A stretch of 64,000 bases of DNA. It comes from Archangiaceae bacterium (lineage in GTDB: Bacteria > Myxococcota > Myxococcia > Myxococcales > Myxococcaceae). Each line of letters begins with the position of its first letter. Positions within the stretch are counted from its first letter, which is position 1. Positions 8,912 to 17,480 of this stretch are shown piece after piece. The position numbers were made by a program, and so were the translations under genes. The stretch covers positions 1 through 64,000 of the forward strand of contig JADJNS010000009.1 of NCBI GenBank assembly GCA_016714225.1, written 5' to 3'. The notes below the pieces were generated by a model, which was not told where the DNA came from, did not search any database, and saw only the letters and a list, made by a program, of their open reading frames with translations.

Positions 8912-10207
8912 TCAGCTGACGCGCGGCGCGAGCGCGCCGGCGAGGTGCTCGAGCTTCGAGGCGAGCGCCTCGCCTTCTCGCGCCAGCGTGGCCTTCAAGC
9001 CGCGCTGGCTGCCCAGGGTGAAGAAGGTGCGCGCGTCGCGGAGCGCGGCGCTGCGCCGCTCGAAGTAGTAGCGGGTGTAGAGCGCCAGCGGCAGCGTGCC
9101 GGCGAAGGCGACCGCGGCGCCGCTCAGCCCGTAGCAGCGCCACGCCAGCACGGTGAGCAGCCCGAACCACAGCGGAGCCAGCATCAGCACCAGCAGCACC
9201 TTCACCGTCGCCTCGACGTCGTCCGAGACGCGCGCCAGGCGCACCACCAGCGGCGGTATCCAGAACGGTATCGCGAACAGCACCATGCCGAGCGCGAACA
9301 GCGGCAAGAGCGCGGCGGCCAGCAGGTTGCGCAGCACGAACTTCAGCACCCCGCTCGGGCGGTAGACGGTGGCCACGTCGCCGGGGCTCGCGTCGACCAG
9401 CTTCAGGCTGCGCTGCAGCGAGAGCACCTCGGTCTTCAACTGCGCAAACTGCTCGGGCTCTTCTGCGCGCAGCAGCGCCATGCCCCGCGCGAACGCCTTG
9501 AGCCGCTCGGCGCGGCTCGCCGCCGGCCCGGCCTTCAGCGCGTAGAGCGCCTCGGCGGTCTGGAGCAGGGGCAGGTCTTCCCACTGCTCGAGGTTGAGCG
9601 TCACCTTCCGCAGCGCCGCGAAGATGCGCTCGGTGAGGGCGATCGCGTCTTCTTCGGCGGTCACCTCGAGGGGCGCCCCGACCTCGACGTGCACCGCGCT
9701 GCGGAAGAGGTTCTTCTCGGCGTAGGTGAGCCCCAGCGGCACGATGCGCACCTTCGCTCCCTGTGCCGCCGCCATCAGCGCGATGCGCGCGGCGCCGGTC
9801 TTGAGCTCCTGCAGCTGCGGCTCGCTGTGGCTCTTGCCTTCGGGGAAGAGCGTGATGCAGCGCCCCGCCGCCAGCGCCTGCGCGGCCGCCTCGAGCGTGC
9901 CGGCGTTCTTGCCCATCTGCGAGGGGTCGTCTTGGCGGCGGTAGACCGGCAGCGCCCCCAGCGCGCGAATCAGCGCGCCCACGATGGGCAGCGAGAACAG
10001 CGGCGCCTTGGCCAGAAAGGTGATCTGCCGCTTCGCCAGCACCAGCACCAGGCCGGGGTCGACCAGCCCGTTGGGGTGGTTGCCGACGAAAATCACCGGG
10101 CCGCTCATGCCCAGCGCCCCCGCGGCATCGACCGGCGCTTCGATTCGGTAGAACGCGCGCAGCAGCACGCCCAACACCGCGCGCAGGCAGCGGTAGAACA
10201 AGCTCAC
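8912..10207 (-). CDS. PlsC-type 1-acyl-glycerol-phosphate acyltransferase, membrane-bound
   Basis: 431-residue acyltransferase of the PlsC family, which moves acyl groups onto lysophosphatidate or similar acceptors at the inner membrane. The acyltransferase domain fills the first half. The catalytic motif is VGNHPNGLVDP (H44, D50), the H-x5-D variant seen in the NHPNS subgroup. The substrate motif FPEGKSHSEPQ lies near 128. The second half has two hydrophobic blocks (around LLAAALLPLFALGMVLF and VLLVLMLAPLWFGLL) predicted to be membrane helices, making it longer than E. coli PlsC. The GTG start overlaps the stop of the small upstream gene (GTGA), so the two are translationally coupled. Confidence 0.88.
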   Translation of the reverse strand: MSLFYRCLRAVLGVLLRAFYRIEAPVDAAGALGMSGPVIFVGNHPNGLVDPGLVLVLAKRQITFLAKAPLFSLPIVGALIRALGALPVYRRQDDPSQMGKNAGTLEAAAQALAAGRCITLFPEGKSHSEPQLQELKTGAARIALMAAAQGAKVRIVPLGLTYAEKNLFRSAVHVEVGAPLEVTAEEDAIALTERIFAALRKVTLNLEQWEDLPLLQTAEALYALKAGPAASRAERLKAFARGMALLRAEEPEQFAQLKTEVLSLQRSLKLVDASPGDVATVYRPSGVLKFVLRNLLAAALLPLFALGMVLFAIPFWIPPLVVRLARVSDDVEATVKVLLVLMLAPLWFGLLTVLAWRCYGLSGAAVAFAGTLPLALYTRYYFERRSAALRDARTFFTLGSQRGLKATLAREGEALASKLEHLAGALAPRVS

Positions 10208-10416
10208 TTCTTGTGCACGTCGGTGCGCTCGAGAAACCGCTCTTGCTTCTCGTAGCCCGCGCGCGAGAGGCGCCGCTGCTCGATCATGTTGGCGAGCTGG
10301 GTGAACGCGGTGGCCAGCCCGCGCAGCGACTTGGTCACCGAGCGCTCGAGCCCTTCGACGCGCTCGCGCCGGGCGGCGTCGCTGGTCTCGCGCTTGAAGA
10401 AGAGTGGCAACCGCAT
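10204..10416 (-). CDS. Small basic hypothetical protein coupled to the acyltransferase
   Basis: 70 residues from ATG at 10416 (MRLPLFFKRETSD...). Highly charged and helical, with no signal. The stop at 10204 overlaps the GTG start of the PlsC-type gene. The start lies just 25 bases from the divergent dehydrogenase start at 10442. The 138-residue version starting further upstream would overlap that gene and is rejected. It may be an accessory of the acyltransferase, but nothing in the sequence shows a function. Confidence 0.6.
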   Translation of the reverse strand: MRLPLFFKRETSDAARRERVEGLERSVTKSLRGLATAFTQLANMIEQRRLSRAGYEKQERFLERTDVHKK

Positions 10417-10441
10417 CGACCCCAATCTATGGAGCGCGCGC

Positions 10442-11308
10442 ATGAGCATCAAGCGCGTCGGCTTTCTGGGCATGGGTCTGATGGGCAGCCGCATGGCGAA
10501 GAGCCTCAAGAACCGGGGCTTCGAGGTGCTGGGGTGGAACCGCACCCCGCGCGAGGTCGAGGGTGTCACCCTGGTGCGCACCCCGCGCGAGCTGGCGGCC
10601 CAGGTCGACGCGTTCTGCACCTGCGTGGCCGACCCGCCGGCGCTCGAGAGCGTCGCCGCCGAGCTGCTGGCCGGAGCCAGGCGCGGTCAGCTGTTCGTCG
10701 ACTTCTCCACCGTGTCGGTGGGCCTGGTGCAGTCGCTGGGCAAGCGCTGCGCCGAGGCCGGGGTCGACTTCGCCGACGCTCCGGTGACCGGCTCGAAGCT
10801 GGGGGCCGAGAAGGGCACGTTGGTCATCATGACCGGCTGCAGCGAAGAGACCCTGGCCCGAGCGCGGCCGGTGTTTCTCGGGGTGGGCGAGAAGGTCATT
10901 CACTGCGGCCCGGTCGGCGCGGGAACCCAGGTGAAGCTCGCCGGCAACCTGGTCATCGCTGCGATGCTCGAGTCGCTCAGCGAAGGCATGCTCACCGTGT
11001 CGAAGGCCGGCGTCGACCCGCGCAAGGTGCTCGAGGTCATCGAGGCCTCGGCCTTTCGCTCTCCGTACTACCAGGCCAAGGGCAACGCGATGCTGGCGCG
11101 CGACTTCTCGCAGCACTTCTCCATCGACCTGATGCACAAAGACCTCGAGCTGTTCCTCGGCGAAGCGGTGAAGCACCGGGTGCCCGCTCCGGCCGCGGCC
11201 GCGCTGCGCGAGACGTTCAACTTCGCCCGCGCGTCTGGAAAAGGCGACCTCGACATCTGCGGCGTCGTCACCGCGCTCGAAGAGGCGTGCAAGCACCGGC
11301 TGAGCTGA
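10442..11308 (+). CDS. Beta-hydroxyacid dehydrogenase (HIBADH/glyoxylate-succinic semialdehyde reductase family)
   Basis: 288-residue NAD(P)-dependent enzyme of the 3-hydroxyisobutyrate dehydrogenase family, which interconverts hydroxyacids and semialdehydes or glyoxylate. The N-terminal dinucleotide motif VGFLGMGLMGSRMA is at residues 6-19 and the cofactor loop GWNRTP follows. The substrate-binding motif DAPVTGSKLGAEKGTL lies near 115-130. The catalytic Lys lies in AGTQVKLAGN (near 160-170), spaced as in the family. WNRTP suggests NADPH, because an Arg follows the second strand, but this is inference. ATG start; divergent from the small gene at 10416. Confidence 0.9.
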   Translation: MSIKRVGFLGMGLMGSRMAKSLKNRGFEVLGWNRTPREVEGVTLVRTPRELAAQVDAFCTCVADPPALESVAAELLAGARRGQLFVDFSTVSVGLVQSLGKRCAEAGVDFADAPVTGSKLGAEKGTLVIMTGCSEETLARARPVFLGVGEKVIHCGPVGAGTQVKLAGNLVIAAMLESLSEGMLTVSKAGVDPRKVLEVIEASAFRSPYYQAKGNAMLARDFSQHFSIDLMHKDLELFLGEAVKHRVPAPAAAALRETFNFARASGKGDLDICGVVTALEEACKHRLS

Positions 11309-11508
11309 ACCAAAGCGGGTGCGGGGCATTTGCTGAGGCAAACCTACCGATGCCCACCTCGCTTTTGCGCACCAACCGGTAACGAGTTACTCAGCCGTTA
11401 CGGCATCTTGGCTTGTTAATGCGTTGACAGCGCCGTCAATTTACCGATTTGCAGGTGAGGGCTGGCGATCGCGTGAACGCGCCGCGTCACCCGGGTACTC
11501 TTGGACCC
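11309..11508. promoter_or_regulatory. Intergenic region with palindrome and promoter-like hexamer
   Basis: Noticeably AT-richer than its surroundings. It holds the palindrome GTAACGAGTTAC (11379-11390), followed by a related CCGTTACGG (11394-11402), and a TTGACA hexamer (11424-11429) with an AT-rich patch 8-20 bases downstream. This is consistent with an operator and a sigma-70-like promoter for the small gene at 11509. The -10 match is poor, so the call is tentative. Confidence 0.35.
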
Positions 11509-11676
11509 ATGGACCTCGAAGGCAAGCTGGTGCAGCTCGAGAACGGGTGCTGGGCGCGGTACCGCGCGGTGCCCCTGCAAGATGGCAGCGGAATGCGCGT
11601 GGTGGTGGCAATCGAGCTGACTCCCGAAGAGCTCGAGCGCATGGAGCTCAACTCCGATTCGCCGACCGTGCACTGA
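11509..11676 (+). CDS. Small acidic hypothetical protein
   Basis: 55 residues from ATG at 11509 (MDLEGKLVQLENGCWARYRA...). Compact, with alternating strands and a final acidic helix (TPEELERMEL). No signal peptide. It sits alone between the dehydrogenase and the M28 peptidase gene, behind a possible promoter. An upstream in-frame start at 11449 is possible but lacks sequence character. Function unknown. Confidence 0.5.
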   Translation: MDLEGKLVQLENGCWARYRAVPLQDGSGMRVVVAIELTPEELERMELNSDSPTVH

Positions 11677-11778
11677 GTCGTGGGGTGTCGAGGGCGCGCT
11701 TCAAGAGCGCGCTTCTCCACTCTGAAACGACGCACGCGTTTGTTGTAGCGCACCGCGATTTCTGGTCGGGTGCGCCGC

Positions 11779-14571
11779 ATGAAACGGCTCGTCGTGTTGC
11801 TCGCGGTGTCGTGCGCCACCTCGCAGTCGGCCGAGAAGTCGGGTGAAGCGGCGAAGGCCCCTCCCGCGAAGCTCTGGCCCGAAGAGAAGCACCTCGCCGA
11901 CCTGAAGCAGCTCACCTTCGGCGGCGAGAACGCCGAGGCCTACTGGAGCTTCGACGGCACGCGCCTCTCGTTTCAGGCGCACGGCGACGGCGAGGGCTGC
12001 GACCGCATCTACACCATGCGCGTGTTCGACGACCCGGTGACGCCCAAGCCGGTGTCGACGGGGCTGGGCGCCACCACCTGCTCGCACTTCCTGCCCAGCG
12101 ACACCGACCTCATCTACGCGTCGACGCACCTGGGCGGCGAGGCGTGCCCGCCCAAGCCCGACATGAGCCAGGGCTACGTCTGGGCGCTCTACGACTCGTA
12201 CGACATCTTTCGCGCGCAGGCCGACGGCTCGCGGCTCACCCAGCTCACCACCACCAAGGGCTACGACGCCGAGGGTACGGTGTGCAGCAAAGACGGGTCG
12301 ATCGTCTTCACCTCGGTGCGCGATGGAGACATCGAGCTCTACCGCATGGACTCGGACGGCAAGAACGTGAAGCGGCTCACCTTCGAGCCCGGCTACGACG
12401 GCGGCGCGTTCTTCAACGCCGACTGCACCAAGATCGTCTGGCGCGCCTCGCGGCCCAAGCCCGGCAAAGAGCTCGATGACTTCAACGGGCTCTTGAAGAA
12501 GGGCCTGGTGCGGCCGACGAAGCTCGAGCTCTACGTGATGAACGCCGACGGGTCGGACCCGCGGCAGCTCACCTACCTCGACTCGGCCTCGTTCGCGCCG
12601 TTCTGGGTGCCGGGCGAAGACCGCATCGTGTTCTCGTCGAACTACCCCAACCCGCGCGGCCGCGAGTTCGACATCTGGGCCATCAACGCCGACGGCACCG
12701 GCCTCGAGCGCATCACCCACGCGCCCGGCTTCGACGGCTTCCCGATGTTCTCGCCCGACGGCAAGTGGCTGGCGTTCTCGTCGAATCGCGCCACCGCCGA
12801 GGGCCGGCAAGACACCAACGTGTTCATGGCCCGCTGGGTGAAGCAGGCGCCGGTGAAAGACGACTCGGCCGCGGCGCGCATCAAGGCCGACGTGACCTGG
12901 CTCGCCGACGCGCAGCGCGAGGGCCGCGGCATCGGCACCAAGGGCCTCGAGGCCTCGGGCGCGTACGTAGAAGAGGTGTTCAAGACGCTCAAGCTCGAGT
13001 CCTACGGCGACCCGGGCGCGTACCGGCAGAAGTTCCCCGTCGTCACCGGGGTGAAGTCGGGCGCGACCACCGCGCTCACGGTGGGCAAAGAGAAGGTCGC
13101 CGCGACCGACCTTCAGCCGCTCGGCTTCTCGGCGGCGCGCAAGGTGAAGGGCCCGCTGGTGCTGGCCGGCTACGGCCTGGTCGACGCCGAGCTGGGCCTC
13201 GACGACTACCAGGGCGTCGACGCGAAGGGGAAAATCGTGGTCGTGCGGCGCTTCACCCCCGAAGACGCGCGCCTCGACACTCCCGAGAAGCAGCGCCGGG
13301 CGGGCGACCTGCGCAAGAAGGCGTTCGTGGCGCGCGAGAAGGGCGCGGTCGCGCTGGTGGTGGTCGACTGGCCGGTGACCGAGGTCGCCGCTCCCGCGGC
13401 GAAAGACGCCAAGGCGCCGGTCGAGACTTTGCCCGAGGCGCGCTTCCCCTCGCTGCAGCCCGAGGGCACCACCGGCGACGCCGGCCTGCCGGTGCTGATG
13501 GTCAAGCGCAAGGCGCTCGAGAAGGTGTGGCCGCAGCTGCTCAAGCCCAAGGGCCCCGCGGTGAACGCCGAGCTCGAGGTGGCGCTCGACTTCGAGCGCG
13601 CCGAGGCGTTCAACGTGGTGGCGCGGCTGCCGGCGAAGTCGGCGTCGCAGCCACCGCTGTTCATCGGCGCCCACTACGACCACCTCGGCCTCGGCGGCCC
13701 CGAGTCGCTCGCGCCCGACAAGACCGAGCCGCACGTCGGCGCCGACGACAACGCCTCGGGCGTCGCGGTGATGCTGGAGATTGCCCGCGCTCTCACCGCG
13801 AAGGCCGAGGGCCTGAAGCGCGACGTGGTGTTCATCGCCTTCAGCGGTGAAGAGGCGGGCGTGCTCGGCTCGGCGTACCTGGACCACACCCGCGCGCTGC
13901 TGGCGCCGGGCGCGGCGATGCTCAACCTCGACATGGTCGGGCGCATGCGCGGCAACACCTTGAGCGCCCTGGGCAACGACAGCGCCGAAGAGTGGGGCGG
14001 CATGCTCGAGCCGGCCTGCGCCGCCGCGCGCGTGCGCTGCAACAACAGCGGCGACGGCTACGGCCCGTCAGACCAGATGCCGTTCTACACCGCGGGTCTG
14101 CCGGTGCTGCACTTCTTCACCGGCGCCCACTCGGACTACCACAAGCCCTCCGACACGTCGGACAAGCTGACCTACTCGGGCGCGGCGAAGGTCGGCGAGG
14201 TGGTGACCCAGGTCGCGCTCGCGCTGCAAGAGAAGAAGCTGACGTACAAAAAGGCGCCGGCGCAGGCGCCGCGCGGCGACGCGCGCAGCTTCGGGGCGTC
14301 GCTCGGCACCGTGCCGGACTACGGCGGCCCGCCCAATGGAGTGAAGGGCGTGCTGTTGCAAGACGTGCGGCCCGGCGGCGGCGCCGAGCTCGGCGGCATG
14401 CGGCGCGGCGACGTGCTGGTGAAGCTCGGCACCCACCCCGTCGGCAGCGTCGAAGACCTGATGTTCGTGCTGCAGTCGGCGAAGCCCGGCGAGACCGTGC
14501 GCGCCGTGGTGCTGCGCGACGGCAAAGAGGTGCCGCTCGAGGTGACGTTTCAAGAAGGCCGCCGGCGGTAG
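11779..14571 (+). CDS. Secreted beta-propeller / M28 metallopeptidase / PDZ protein
   Basis: About 930 residues; the ATG at 11779 opens a short signal ending LLAVSC, probably a lipoprotein signal. Residues ~35-350 are TolB/WD40-like propeller repeats (e.g. YRMDSDGKNVKRLTF, YVMNADGSDPRQLTY). A protease-associated-type insert lies near 440-540. The M28 zinc peptidase follows, with ligands in GAHYDHLG (~633), ADDNASG (~655), SGEEAG (~691), LDMVGR (~717) and HSDYHKPSD (~784). That is the full di-zinc set of aminopeptidase Y/S-type enzymes. The last ~75 residues (GVLLQDVRPGG, MRRGDVLVKLG) form a PDZ domain. Probably an envelope-bound aminopeptidase that engages peptides through the propeller and PDZ. 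Stands alone. Confidence 0.92.
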   Translation: MKRLVVLLAVSCATSQSAEKSGEAAKAPPAKLWPEEKHLADLKQLTFGGENAEAYWSFDGTRLSFQAHGDGEGCDRIYTMRVFDDPVTPKPVSTGLGATTCSHFLPSDTDLIYASTHLGGEACPPKPDMSQGYVWALYDSYDIFRAQADGSRLTQLTTTKGYDAEGTVCSKDGSIVFTSVRDGDIELYRMDSDGKNVKRLTFEPGYDGGAFFNADCTKIVWRASRPKPGKELDDFNGLLKKGLVRPTKLELYVMNADGSDPRQLTYLDSASFAPFWVPGEDRIVFSSNYPNPRGREFDIWAINADGTGLERITHAPGFDGFPMFSPDGKWLAFSSNRATAEGRQDTNVFMARWVKQAPVKDDSAAARIKADVTWLADAQREGRGIGTKGLEASGAYVEEVFKTLKLESYGDPGAYRQKFPVVTGVKSGATTALTVGKEKVAATDLQPLGFSAARKVKGPLVLAGYGLVDAELGLDDYQGVDAKGKIVVVRRFTPEDARLDTPEKQRRAGDLRKKAFVAREKGAVALVVVDWPVTEVAAPAAKDAKAPVETLPEARFPSLQPEGTTGDAGLPVLMVKRKALEKVWPQLLKPKGPAVNAELEVALDFERAEAFNVVARLPAKSASQPPLFIGAHYDHLGLGGPESLAPDKTEPHVGADDNASGVAVMLEIARALTAKAEGLKRDVVFIAFSGEEAGVLGSAYLDHTRALLAPGAAMLNLDMVGRMRGNTLSALGNDSAEEWGGMLEPACAAARVRCNNSGDGYGPSDQMPFYTAGLPVLHFFTGAHSDYHKPSDTSDKLTYSGAAKVGEVVTQVALALQEKKLTYKKAPAQAPRGDARSFGASLGTVPDYGGPPNGVKGVLLQDVRPGGGAELGGMRRGDVLVKLGTHPVGSVEDLMFVLQSAKPGETVRAVVLRDGKEVPLEVTFQEGRRR

Positions 14572-14580
14572 TCCGAGCCC

Positions 14581-15762
14581 TCAGCGCAGCCTGGCGATGA
14601 CCGCGTCGGTCATCTGCGCGGTGGTGGCGGCGCCGCGCGACACCACGTCGGGGCCACCGGGAAGCCGCAAGAGGTCGAACGTGCGCACCCTGCCGTCGCG
14701 AACCACCTCGCGAACGGCGCGGCGAATGCGCTCGGCGCACTGCGCGTCGCCGGTGTGCTCGACGAGCATGGCCGCCGCGAGAATCGCCGCCAGCGGGTTG
14801 ACGATGGCCGGCTCGAGCTCGGCGTACTTCGGCGCCGAGCCGTGAACGGGCTCGAACACGGCGCACCCCTCAGCCAGGTTCGCCGCGTGAGCGAAGCCCA
14901 GGCCCCCCACCAGCCCGGCGAACCCGTCGGACAAGATGTCGCCGACCAGCGCGCTCGCGAGCACCACCCGAAAGCGCTCGGGCTTCTGCGTCAGCCACAT
15001 CACCTGCGCGTCGATGTTGGTGGTCTCGAGGGCGATGCCGGGAAACCCGGCAGCCACCGTCTGCGCGGCTTCGAGAAAGAGCGCCCCGGTCTCGCGCATC
15101 ACGCCCCACTTGTCGCAGAGCGTGACGGTGTCGGCGCCGCTGCGGCGTGCCAGCGCGAAGGCTGCCCGCGCCGCGCGCTCGCAGGCGCCGCGGCTGAGCA
15201 CCCGGGCCGACACCGCCAGGTCGCTCGAGGCCACCGCGTCGAACGGCCGCATCTGCGGGTGCGCGTCGAGCGCCCGGCGCACCCCGTCGGGCAGAGGCCC
15301 CCACTCGACGCCGCTGTACAGGCACTCGGTGTTCTGCATCACCACCGTGGTGTCGAGGGTCGGCTCTTCGAGGCCCTCGCCCCTGCGCCGCACGAAGTTG
15401 AGCGGGTTGCCCTCGAACGTGCGACTGGGCCGCAAGGCGACGTCGAGCCCGAGGCGCTGGCGCAGCGCCAGCACCGCGCTGCGGTAGACGAGCCCCTGGC
15501 GCCGCAGCGGCTCGGCGAGCTCGGCCTGCGCCTGGTGCTTGGGCTTCGAGGTGACGGCGCCGAGCAGGCCCAGCCGGTGCCGCTGCAGCAGCTCGACGGT
15601 GGCTTCAGGCAGCGGGTCGCCCTCGCTGCACCACAGCTGCCAGCCGATGTCGCCGTGCACGTAGCTCGCCTCGAAGCCCGCGGCGTCGAGCACCCGCAAG
15701 GCCTCGCGCACCACCACGGGCCCGATGCCGTCGCCGGGCATGACCACCACCGTCGGCTTCAT
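14581..15762 (-). CDS. Isopropylmalate/isocitrate dehydrogenase family enzyme in the NRPS operon
   Basis: 393-residue beta-decarboxylating dehydrogenase. These enzymes oxidise a 2-hydroxy acid and remove a carboxyl group, giving a 2-oxo acid. Seen: N-terminal MPGDGIGP (8-15), DTTVVMQNTE near 190, CDKWGVMRET near 220-230, the family signature ASALVGDILSDGFAGLVGG near 280-300 and the adenine-binding FEPVHGSAPKY near 310-320. Length suits LeuB/TtuC-type enzymes. The ATG overlaps the stop of the preceding reductase-like reading frame (ATGA), so it is the last gene of the NRPS operon. A role in making an oxo-acid building block is an inference from position; it could instead be a displaced housekeeping leuB. 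Confidence 0.85.
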   Translation of the reverse strand: MKPTVVVMPGDGIGPVVVREALRVLDAAGFEASYVHGDIGWQLWCSEGDPLPEATVELLQRHRLGLLGAVTSKPKHQAQAELAEPLRRQGLVYRSAVLALRQRLGLDVALRPSRTFEGNPLNFVRRRGEGLEEPTLDTTVVMQNTECLYSGVEWGPLPDGVRRALDAHPQMRPFDAVASSDLAVSARVLSRGACERAARAAFALARRSGADTVTLCDKWGVMRETGALFLEAAQTVAAGFPGIALETTNIDAQVMWLTQKPERFRVVLASALVGDILSDGFAGLVGGLGFAHAANLAEGCAVFEPVHGSAPKYAELEPAIVNPLAAILAAAMLVEHTGDAQCAERIRRAVREVVRDGRVRTFDLLRLPGGPDVVSRGAATTAQMTDAVIARLR

Positions 15763-17123
15763 CGGGGCACGCGAGCGCGCAGGTGCGCGAAGGTCGCCTC
15801 GACCCGCTCGGGGCCGAGGGGCTGGCCGGCGAGCGACAGCGGCGCTGCCTCGATGCCGCCGCGCTCGGCCGCGCGCCAGAAAGCGAGGGCGCGGCGTGGG
15901 TCGACCAGACCGCAGCTCGCCTTCAAGCTCGGGTCGGCTGCGATGAGCAGCGACTCGGCGCGACAGCCGGGCATGCCGACGGTGAAGAACGGGTCGAGGC
16001 CACTGGGCAGGCCCCCTTCGAGGCCGGGCAGGTGCACGGTGCGCTCGAGGTCTCCGAAGTCGAGCTTTCCTCCGTCGGCGACCACGGTGTCGGCGGCCCG
16101 GCGCATGCGGGCCCAGGCTCGAGCGGGGTCGGCGAGCGGCGGCAGCGAGTCGTCGACCACGCACGCGCCGGGCATGAGCCGCTCGACGTCGACCAGGCCC
16201 CCCTGGCTGCTCGCGCCGAGCACCAGGTCGCACGCGTACAGCTCGGCAGGCAGCCCCGCGTCGGCGGCGACGGCGCGCACCGGCTCGCCGAGTCGCTCTT
16301 CGAGGCCCTTGAGCACCGAGGCGAGCCGCGGCAGCTGGGCGGCGCGCTCGAACACCGTGACCGAGCGCGGCAGCCCGAGCACGTCGAGCACCAGCCGAAG
16401 GGCCGCCTGGCCGATCGACCCGAAGCCGACCACCGCCACGTCGAGCTGCGCCAGCCGTGAGCCGCCGGCCGACAGCAGGCGCTCGACCGTCTTGGCCATC
16501 GCCACCACCGTCGCCGCGTGACCGGTCGTCACCGGCGCGCCGCCGCCCAGCGCGCGCTCGACCGCGAAGCCATACCCGGTCCACGAGGGCAACATGCCGG
16601 CGAGCGAGACCGCCCGCGCGCCTGCCTGGCGAGCGACCTCGACCGCGCCGGCGGTGACGCGGGCCACCGCTTCTCCGGGCATGGCCGACAGCTCTTCGGC
16701 GAAGTGGGGGAGCAGCACGACCCCCGAGCTCCCCGAGCGCGTGGCGACGGTCTCGAGCAGCCGCGGCCGCCCGTCGGGGAACAGCAGCGCCCGCACCGCC
16801 TCGCGGTCGATGGTGCCCAGCGCCCGCTCGAGGGTGGCCGCGCTCGGCAGGTAGGCCACCAGGCCGGCGTCGAGCGTGCCCGGGGCTTGCACCCGAACCG
16901 CGGTGCGCGGGGGCCCGGCGAGCTCGGCGGCCACCGCGGCGAGCACGCGCTGCTTCACCGCCGAAGCCGCGGCGCCGTGGGCGTTGAGGCGCAGCGCCTC
17001 GCCGGCGAGCGCTCCCAGCATCAGCTGGGTTCCGAGCGCGGTGGCGCCGAAGTGGAGCCGCGCTTCGCCCAGGTCGAACCGCAGGGTGCGGCCCTGCACC
17101 TGGGGCAGCGAGCGAAAATCCAT
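15759..17123 (-). CDS. End of NRPS condensation domain plus acyl-ACP-reductase-like domain
   Basis: 454 codons from an ATG at 17123, but this ATG is probably internal. Residues ~1-70 read as the C-terminal end of a condensation domain, and the preceding bases in the same frame (RRPLPGAAFFFSLMDF) continue it. Residues ~120-454 resemble cyanobacterial acyl-ACP reductase (AAR). They include VSLAGMLPSWTGYG (~172-185), VTTGHAATVVAMAKTVE (~198-214), the Rossmann motif VAVVGFGSIG (229-238), VLGASSQGGLVD (301-312) and GCRAESLLIAAD (386-397). Cys387 falls where AAR has its acyl-accepting Cys (ACFAEAMLL in AAR, from memory). AAR reduces acyl thioesters to aldehydes with NADPH. The upstream stop overlaps this ATG (TGATG). 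Confidence 0.7.
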   Translation of the reverse strand: MDFRSLPQVQGRTLRFDLGEARLHFGATALGTQLMLGALAGEALRLNAHGAAASAVKQRVLAAVAAELAGPPRTAVRVQAPGTLDAGLVAYLPSAATLERALGTIDREAVRALLFPDGRPRLLETVATRSGSSGVVLLPHFAEELSAMPGEAVARVTAGAVEVARQAGARAVSLAGMLPSWTGYGFAVERALGGGAPVTTGHAATVVAMAKTVERLLSAGGSRLAQLDVAVVGFGSIGQAALRLVLDVLGLPRSVTVFERAAQLPRLASVLKGLEERLGEPVRAVAADAGLPAELYACDLVLGASSQGGLVDVERLMPGACVVDDSLPPLADPARAWARMRRAADTVVADGGKLDFGDLERTVHLPGLEGGLPSGLDPFFTVGMPGCRAESLLIAADPSLKASCGLVDPRRALAFWRAAERGGIEAAPLSLAGQPLGPERVEATFAHLRARVPR

Positions 17124-17480
17124 CAGGGAGAAGAAGAAGGCGGCGCCGGGCAGCGGGCGCCGCTCTCGCGCTTCACCACCGAAGCGATGCGCTCGAGCGG
17201 CACGCCGGCGTGCGCGCTCGAAGCATGAAAGGCGGCGCTCACCCGCTGCAGGTCTGCACGTGCGTCGCCGCCGCTCACCTGCGCGCGCACCGGCAGCGCC
17301 CGGGCAAAGCAGCCGAACATCTCGGCCACGTCGGGCAGCGGCAACTCGCGGCCGCTGATGGCGGTGCCGACCACCAGGTCTGCCTGCCCGGTCTCCACGC
17401 GCAGCGCGCGGAAGAAGGCGGTCAGCACCAGGTCATGCAGGGTGGTGCGCTCTGCCCGGGCCCGCGCGAAGCGCAGCGGT
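17124..17480 (-). other. Frame-shifted segment of the NRPS final condensation domain
   Basis: About 330 bases read correctly only in another minus-strand frame (motifs TTLHDLVLTAFFRALR, VVGTAISGRELPLPDV, MFGCFARALPVR, PLERIASVVKRES). These are late condensation-domain elements and belong between the segment ending near 17480 and the one starting near 17155. The frames on the two sides are identical, so the two breaks cancel each other. Simple indel errors would explain it. In nature it would stop translation at 17433. Confidence 0.7.

Noticed and set aside
11701..13887. Minus-strand ORF of 728 codons
   Set aside because: It lies wholly opposite the M28 peptidase gene, which has complete domains; long antisense frames are expected at this GC content. 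The translation is His/Arg/Val-rich without motifs.
14581..15762. Assigning the dehydrogenase as leuB
   Set aside because: The family is clear, but the NRPS-operon position and absence of other leucine genes leave the substrate open, so no symbol was given.
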